Shown here: piece by piece, positions 58,081-64,000 of the stretch
Layout: each line of letters begins with the position of its first letter
Numbering within the stretch: position 1 is the stretch's first letter
Source: an uncultured Solimonas sp.
GTDB taxonomy: Bacteria; Pseudomonadota; Gammaproteobacteria; Nevskiales; Nevskiaceae
Assembly: GCA_946478985.1 (NCBI GenBank)
Contig: CAMLDZ010000001.1
Span: 15,080-79,079 of the forward strand
Direction: 5' to 3'
Length of the DNA: 64,000 nt
Program-made: the position numbers and the translations under genes
The notes under the pieces: generated by a model
Seen by the model: only the letters and a program-made list of their open reading frames with translations
What the model was told of the DNA's origin: nothing
The model's database searches: none

Positions 58081-59337
58081 TTACTGGTAACCCTTGGGAA
58101 ACGGATCCGGCTCGACCAGATCAGCGGTCTCGTAGATCAGGTCGTACTGGCCGTCGGCGCGGGCACGGGCAACGCGCGTCTTGCTCCACAGGTGGTGGTT
58201 TTCATGGATGCGCACATAGCCTTCCGGCGCGCCCTTGAACTCGATGCCGGGCGAGGCGGCGGCGATCTTGTCGACATCGAAGCTGCCGGCTTTCTCGACG
58301 GTGGCCTTCCATAGCCAGGGGCCGAGATACGCCGCCTGCGTGACATCGCCGATCACCGCATCGGCGCCCCACTTCTTCTTGAACGCGGCGACGAAGGCCT
58401 TGTTGTTGGGGTTGTCGAGCGACTGGAAGTACTTCATGCAGGCATAGGCGCCGGCGATGTTCTCGCCGCCGATGCCGCTGATCTCGTCCTCGGTCACCGA
58501 GATCGTCATCAGCGTCTGCTTGGACGTCATGTCGATGCCGGCCGCCTTCAGCTGCTTGTAGAAGGCGACGTTGCTGCCGCCGACGATGATCGCGTAGATC
58601 ACGTCCGGCTTCTTCAGCTTGATCTTGTTGATCACCGAGTTGAACTGCGTGCTGCCGAGCGGGAAGTATTCCTCGCCGACCACCTGCAATCCCTTCTTCT
58701 CGGTGATGTGCTTGCGCGCGATCTTGTTCGACGTGCGCGGCCAAATGTAGTCGGAGCCGAGCAGGTAGAAACTCTTGGCGCCTTTTTCCTTGATCACCCA
58801 GTCGAGGCCGGCAATGATCTGCTGGGTCGCTTCCTGGCCGGTGTAGATGACGTTCTTGGACTGTTCGAGGCCTTCGTAGAAGGTCGGGTAATAGAGCATG
58901 CCGTTGTACTGCTCGAACACCGGCAGCACCGCCTTGCGCGAGGCCGAGGTCCAGCAGCCGAACACCGACGCGACCTTGTCCTGCACCAGCAGCTTCTTGG
59001 CTTTCTCGGCGAAGGTCGGCCAGTCGCTGGCGCCGTCCTCCTGGATGAACTCGATCTTGCGCCCGAGCACGCCGCCGGCAGCGTTGATCTGCTCGATCGC
59101 CAGCTTCTCGGCCTCGACCGAGCCGGTCTCGCTGATCGCCATCGTGCCGGTGGTCGAATGCAGGATGCCGACCTTGACCGTGCTGTCGGTGACGGCGAGG
59201 CCGGTGGTGTTGACGACCTTGGTCGCCGGTGCCGCGGCCAGTGCCGGCAGCGCGCCGCCGAGCGCCGCCGCGGCAGCGCCCTGGCCGAACAGACGCAACA
59301 GCTCACGTCGCGAAACCTTGATGTCAATCAGATCCAT
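58081..59337 (-). CDS. urtA: Urea/short-chain amide-binding periplasmic protein
   Basis: 418 residues from the ATG at 59337 (AGGGGG upstream). Twin-arginine-like signal (SRRELLRLFGQGAAAAALGG, cut near AAA-APA), then a type I periplasmic binding fold: VKVGILHSTTGTMAISE, GASDWPTFAEKAKKLL, SVFGCWTSASRKAVLPV, GLEQSKNVIYTGQEATQQI, SDYIWPRTSNKIA. Highly UrtA/FmdD-like. First gene of the operon, divergent from the sensor kinase. A longer frame to 59487 covers promoter DNA. Confidence 0.95.
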   Translation of the reverse strand: MDLIDIKVSRRELLRLFGQGAAAAALGGALPALAAAPATKVVNTTGLAVTDSTVKVGILHSTTGTMAISETGSVEAEKLAIEQINAAGGVLGRKIEFIQEDGASDWPTFAEKAKKLLVQDKVASVFGCWTSASRKAVLPVFEQYNGMLYYPTFYEGLEQSKNVIYTGQEATQQIIAGLDWVIKEKGAKSFYLLGSDYIWPRTSNKIARKHITEKKGLQVVGEEYFPLGSTQFNSVINKIKLKKPDVIYAIIVGGSNVAFYKQLKAAGIDMTSKQTLMTISVTEDEISGIGGENIAGAYACMKYFQSLDNPNNKAFVAAFKKKWGADAVIGDVTQAAYLGPWLWKATVEKAGSFDVDKIAAASPGIEFKGAPEGYVRIHENHHLWSKTRVARARADGQYDLIYETADLVEPDPFPKGYQ

Positions 59338-59507
59338 TTCGATAGCCCCCTGTGAAGTCGTCGGTGACACCGCATGCTGGCGGCGTCTTCGTGGGGCCCA
59401 GACTAGAAATCGCCGCGCTGCGCAGAAATACGTCAGTTGCCGTACGCCCGTCGCGACCTTGAAAACGCCTGCGCGTCCATACGGCAATCTGCGTATGGAA
59501 CGACGTC
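59338..59507. promoter_or_regulatory. Divergent promoter region between urtA and the sensor kinase
   Basis: About 170 bases that must contain the promoters of the amide operon and the kinase-regulator pair. AT content is only slightly raised; I see no confident -35/-10 pair. CGTATGGA and TCCATACG at 59476-59496 form an inverted repeat. Confidence 0.4.
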
Positions 59508-62500
59508 ATGCGTGGCGCGATTGTTGCGGCCTGCTATGGACCGACCCGCCATCCGCATGGCCCGATGAACGCACCGCATGCCGCGACACCCAGTGCGCCT
59601 TCAGGGGCGCCACCCGGGGCACCGGTCCAGCGGATCATGAAGATCCGCCGCGACTACAACACCTGGGTCGCCAACGAGACGATGGAGGACTACGCGCTGC
59701 GCTATACCGCGCGCGCCTCGCGCAAGTGGTCGGAGTTCCGCGTCGCCAACACCGCATTCGGTGCGATCTCGTTCCTCGCGCTGGAAGCCATCGGCGCATC
59801 GATCATGCTCAACTACGGGTTCACCACCGCGTTCTTCGCGATCGTCGCCGTCAGTACCCTGATCTTCATCACCGCATTGCCGATCAGCTGGTATGCGGCA
59901 CGCTACGGCGTCGACATGGACCTGCTGACGCGCGGCGCCGGTTTCGGCTACATCGGCTCGACCATCACCTCGCTGATCTACGCCAGCTTCACCTTCATCT
60001 TCTTCGCGCTCGAAGCGACGATCATGGCGCAGGCGCTGAAGCTGATCTTCCACCTGCCGCTGGCCGCCGGCTACGTGATCAGCGCGCTGGTGATCATCCC
60101 GCTGGTCACTTACGGCATCAGCTGGATCTCGCGGCTGCAGGCCTGGACGCAGCCGCTGTGGCTGGCGCTGATGTTCCTGCCGTTCACGTTTCTGCTCGCC
60201 AAGCAGCCGGAACTGCTGCGACAGATCACCAGCTTCGCCGGCATGAGCGGCGAAAGCGGCTTCAACCTGATGCTGTTCGGCGCCGCCTGCGGCGTGCTGA
60301 TGGCGATGGTCGTGCAGGTCGGCGAGCAGGTCGACTTCCTGCGCTTCCTGCCTGAGCGCAGCGCGCACAATCGGCGGCGCTGGCTGGCCGGCCTGCTGCT
60401 CGCCGGACCCGGCTGGATCGGCCTCGGCGGCCTGAAGATGCTCGGCGGCGCGCTGCTGGCGTTTGCGGCGCTGCAGGTCGAGATTCCGGCCAGCCGCGCA
60501 GTGGAACCGACCGAGATGTACCTGATCGGCTTCAAGGCGGTGTTCGCGTCGCCGCAGCTGGCGCTCGCCGTCACCGCGCTGTTCGTGGTGCTGTCGCAGA
60601 TCAAGATCAACGTCACCAATGCCTACGCCGGTTCATTGGCCTGGTCCAACTTCTTCGCGCGGCTCACCCACAGCCATCCCGGCCGTGTGGTCTGGCTGGT
60701 GTTCAACGTGCTGATCGCGCTGCTGCTGATGCAGCTCAACGTCTTTCACCTGCTGGAGCAGGTGCTCGGCTTGTACGCCAATGTGGCGATCAGCTGGGTC
60801 GGCGCGCTGGTCGCCGATCTGCTCGTCAACAAACCACTGGGCCTGAGTCCGCGCGGCATCGAGTTCCGCCGCGCCTATCTGTACGACATCAATCCGGTCG
60901 GCGTCGGCGCGATGCTGATCGCCTCGCTGCTGTCGATCGGCGCCTTCTCCGGCCTGTTCGGCGCGGTGGCGCAGGCGTTCTCGTCGTTCGTCGCGCTGAT
61001 CGTTGCCTTCGCCACCGCGCCGCTGCTGGCCTGGCTGACGCAGGGCCGCTACTACCTGGCGCGGCAGCCGCCGGCGCCGGCGCGCACGCCACAGCGCTGC
61101 TGTGTCTGCGAGAACCGCTACGAGGCCGAGGACATGGCGATGTGCCCGGCCTACGGCGGGCCGATCTGCTCGCTGTGCTGCGCGCTCGACGTGCGCTGCC
61201 ACGACCAGTGCAAGCCGGGCGCCAGCCTCGCCGACCAGGCCCTGGCCACGCTGCGCTGGCTGCTGCCGCAGCCGGTGTCGACGCGGCTCAACACCCGGCT
61301 CGGCCATTACCTGCTGGTGGTGCTGGCCGTCGCCGTGTCGCTGGCGGCGATCCTCGGGCTGGTCTACTCGCACCAGCTCGCACAGATCGGCGGCGGTGGC
61401 ACGGCGGCCTTGCGCAGCTCGTTCTTCGAGATTTTCGGCGTGCTGCTGCTGGTCGGCGGCATCGGCAGCTGGTGGCTGGTGCTGACCGCCGAGAGCCGCC
61501 GCGTCGCGCAGGAAGAATCCAACCGCCAGACGCATCTGCTGATGCAGGAAATCGACGCGCACCAGCGCACCGACGCGGCCTTGCAGAAGGCCAAGCTCGC
61601 CGCCGAGCGCGCCAACGCCGCCAAGAGCCGCTATGTCACCGGCATCAGCCACGAGCTGCGCACGCCGCTCAACAGCATCCTCGGCTATGCGCAGATCCTC
61701 GAATACCAGTCGGTGCTGTCGCTGGCGCAGCGCGACGCGGTCAATGTGATCCGCCGCAGCGGCGAGCACCTGACCTCGTTGATCGACGGTCTGCTCGACC
61801 TTGCGCGCATCGAGAGTGGCAAGCTGGCGCTGGAGACCGACGAGCTGCGCTTCCGCGCTTTCGTCACGCAGATTGCCGGCATGTTCCGCCTGCAGGCGCA
61901 CAGCAAGGGCCTGCAGTTCAGCTTCGAGGAGCAGGGCCGCCTGCCGGACGCGGTACGCGCCGACAAGAAACGGCTGGGCCAGATCCTCATCAACATCCTC
62001 GGCAACGCCATCAAGTTCACCTCGCATGGCGAGGTCTCGCTGCGCGTGCGCTACGGGCGCGAGATCGCGGTGTTCGAGGTGCAGGATTCCGGCATCGGCA
62101 TCAGTGCCCAGGACATGCAGCGGATCTTTCTGCCGTTCGAGCGCGGCGCCAACGCCGGCCAGAGCGCCGACGGCGGCACCGGCCTGGGCCTGACCATCGC
62201 CAAGCTGCTGACCGAGATGATGGGCGGCGAGCTGACCGCCGACAGCCAGCCCGGTGTCGGCAGCCGCTTCAGCTTGCGGCTGTTCCTGCCCGAGCTGCAC
62301 CACCCCATGCCGCACGTGCAGCTGCCGAGCCTGGACGTCAGCGGCTACGCCGGCCCGCGGCGGCGCGTGCTGATCGTCGACAACGAACCCGCCGACCGCG
62401 AACTGCTGGCGCGCGTGCTGGAGCCACTGGGCTTCGAGGTGACCAAGGCTGCGTCCGGCATCGAGGCTTTGCGGCTGGTGGCGATCGTCGCCCCCGACCT

Positions 62501-62980
62501 GATCCTGCTCGACATCGGCATGCCCGGGCTCGACGGCTGGGAAACGGCGCGCCTGCTGCGCAGCAACCGCCTGAGCGAGGCGCCGGTGCTGGTGGTATCC
62601 GCAGACGCGTTCAAGCAGCAGCCCCCTGAAGGCTGCGGCATCGAGCTGCAGGACATCCTGCTCAAGCCGGTGGACGTACTCGATCTGCTCGCGCGCATCC
62701 GCCGCAAGCTCGACCTGCAATGGCTGCAGCCGCAGGCCGCCGCGCCGGCACCGCCGCGGCGTCCGCCCGAGGCCTGCCTGCAGGTGCTGCGCGAGCAGGT
62801 CCGCCTCGGCGATCTGCAGGCGATCGCCGAACGGCTGGATGCGCTGGAGCGCAGCGAGCCGCTATATGGTCCCTACACCGACGAGCTGCGGCGATGCCTG
62901 CGCGCCTTCGAGCTCGATGAGCTTGCGCGCCTCCTGCAGGCGGACGCTTCTCTCCATGCTTCCGAAAACGGAGCGACGAC

Positions 62981-62984
<4 letters not shown>
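59508..62984 (+). CDS. NCS1-type permease fused to a hybrid histidine kinase
   Basis: 1158 residues. Residues about 45-515 are a twelve-helix NCS1/SSS-like nucleobase/amide permease domain (IRRDYNTWVANETMEDYALRY, MLNYGFTTAFF, GAGFGYIGSTITSL). Then a Cys-rich zinc-finger-like segment (529-570; QRCCVCENRYEAEDMAMC, CSLCC, CHDQC), two more helices, HisKA with SHELRTPLNS (His715), HATPase (NILGNAIKF, DSGIGI, GTGLGL), a receiver domain (Asp1002, LLKP) and an Ala/Leu-rich C-terminal helical tail. Likely senses transported amide/urea. Start uncertain: 59508 has GGAA 9 bases upstream; 59565 and 59637 are alternatives. Overlaps the regulator gene (GTGA). Confidence 0.88.
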
Positions 62985-63886
<902 letters not shown>

Positions 63887-63946
63887 AGAGCGCCGGCACG
63901 GCGCGCGTCGATGGCCGGGGCTTGCCGCCGGCGCCGGCATGTGCTG

Positions 63947-64000
63947 CTAGGGCCTGTTAACGCTATGGCCACCACTGTGATGCCACCCGCTTTGCGGCCA
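63947..64000. repeat. Dispersed repeat, copy B, cut by window edge
   Basis: CTAGGGCCTGTTAACGCTATGG continuing to TGCGGCCA at the edge; matches copy A at 10456-10503 in the same orientation with a few substitutions and one indel. It starts 60 bases after the regulator gene. May be the end of an IS or MITE that continues to the right. Confidence 0.5.

Overview
The window is high-GC (roughly two thirds G+C) chromosomal DNA from a gammaproteobacterium. The ribosomal cluster order, the tRNA-Tyr/Gly/Thr-tuf arrangement, a wax ester synthase, an AlkB-type monooxygenase, tripartite RND efflux and outer-membrane phospholipase A together suggest a lipid- or hydrocarbon-associated lineage such as Nevskiales/Solimonadaceae. 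That placement is inferred from gene content and was not tested. No rRNA operon, CRISPR array, prophage or intact insertion sequence is visible.

Layout. 1-7.8 kb (minus): a cellulose synthase operon in the order bcsD - bcsR/P-like - bcsA - bcsB - bcsZ - bcsC, with bcsC running off the left edge. 8-13.6 kb (mostly plus): two lipoproteins (one a beta-lactamase-fold serine hydrolase), a YfcE-type phosphodiesterase, a conserved DUF protein, a frameshifted small gene, a WS/DGAT wax ester synthase and a MarR regulator. 13.6-20.4 kb (minus): a tetR-led RND efflux operon. 20.7-24.3 kb: an AlkB-like monooxygenase divergent from a MerR-type regulator, an RsmB-family RNA methyltransferase, and a 20-codon Lys/Ala gene with its own RBS and terminator. 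24.3-35 kb: housekeeping and envelope genes (DUF423, saccharopine-dehydrogenase-like, DUF2845, DsbD-like, redoxin, isoaspartyl peptidase, adenylate cyclase, KefB-like antiporter, orphan AbiEi, pldA).

35-50 kb (minus): the S10, spc and alpha ribosomal operons, complete from rpsJ to rplQ, with secY, rpmJ and rpoA. They are preceded by tuf and, upstream, tRNA-Thr, tRNA-Gly and tRNA-Tyr. The EF-Tu has an unusual switch I region, five residues longer than in E. coli and without the usual RGITI motif. The 3' end of tRNA-Thr is duplicated between the tRNA and tuf. 50.7-53.2 kb: purD, a glycine-zipper lipoprotein and fmdB. 53.2-59.3 kb (minus): an operon for uptake and hydrolysis of urea or short-chain amides (urtABCDE-fmdA-fmdB). 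59.5-63.9 kb (plus, divergent): a very large NCS1-permease/hybrid histidine kinase fusion with its LuxR-type response regulator, probably controlling the amide operon. The last 54 bases carry a sequence that also occurs near 10.46 kb and looks like the end of a mobile or repeated element.

The observations most worth a second look are the EF-Tu switch I variant, the tRNA-tuf-S10 junction with its tRNA-Thr 3' repeat, the 20-residue histone-like peptide, the transporter-kinase fusion, and the BcsD plus proline-rich BcsP-like pair at the head of the cellulose operon.
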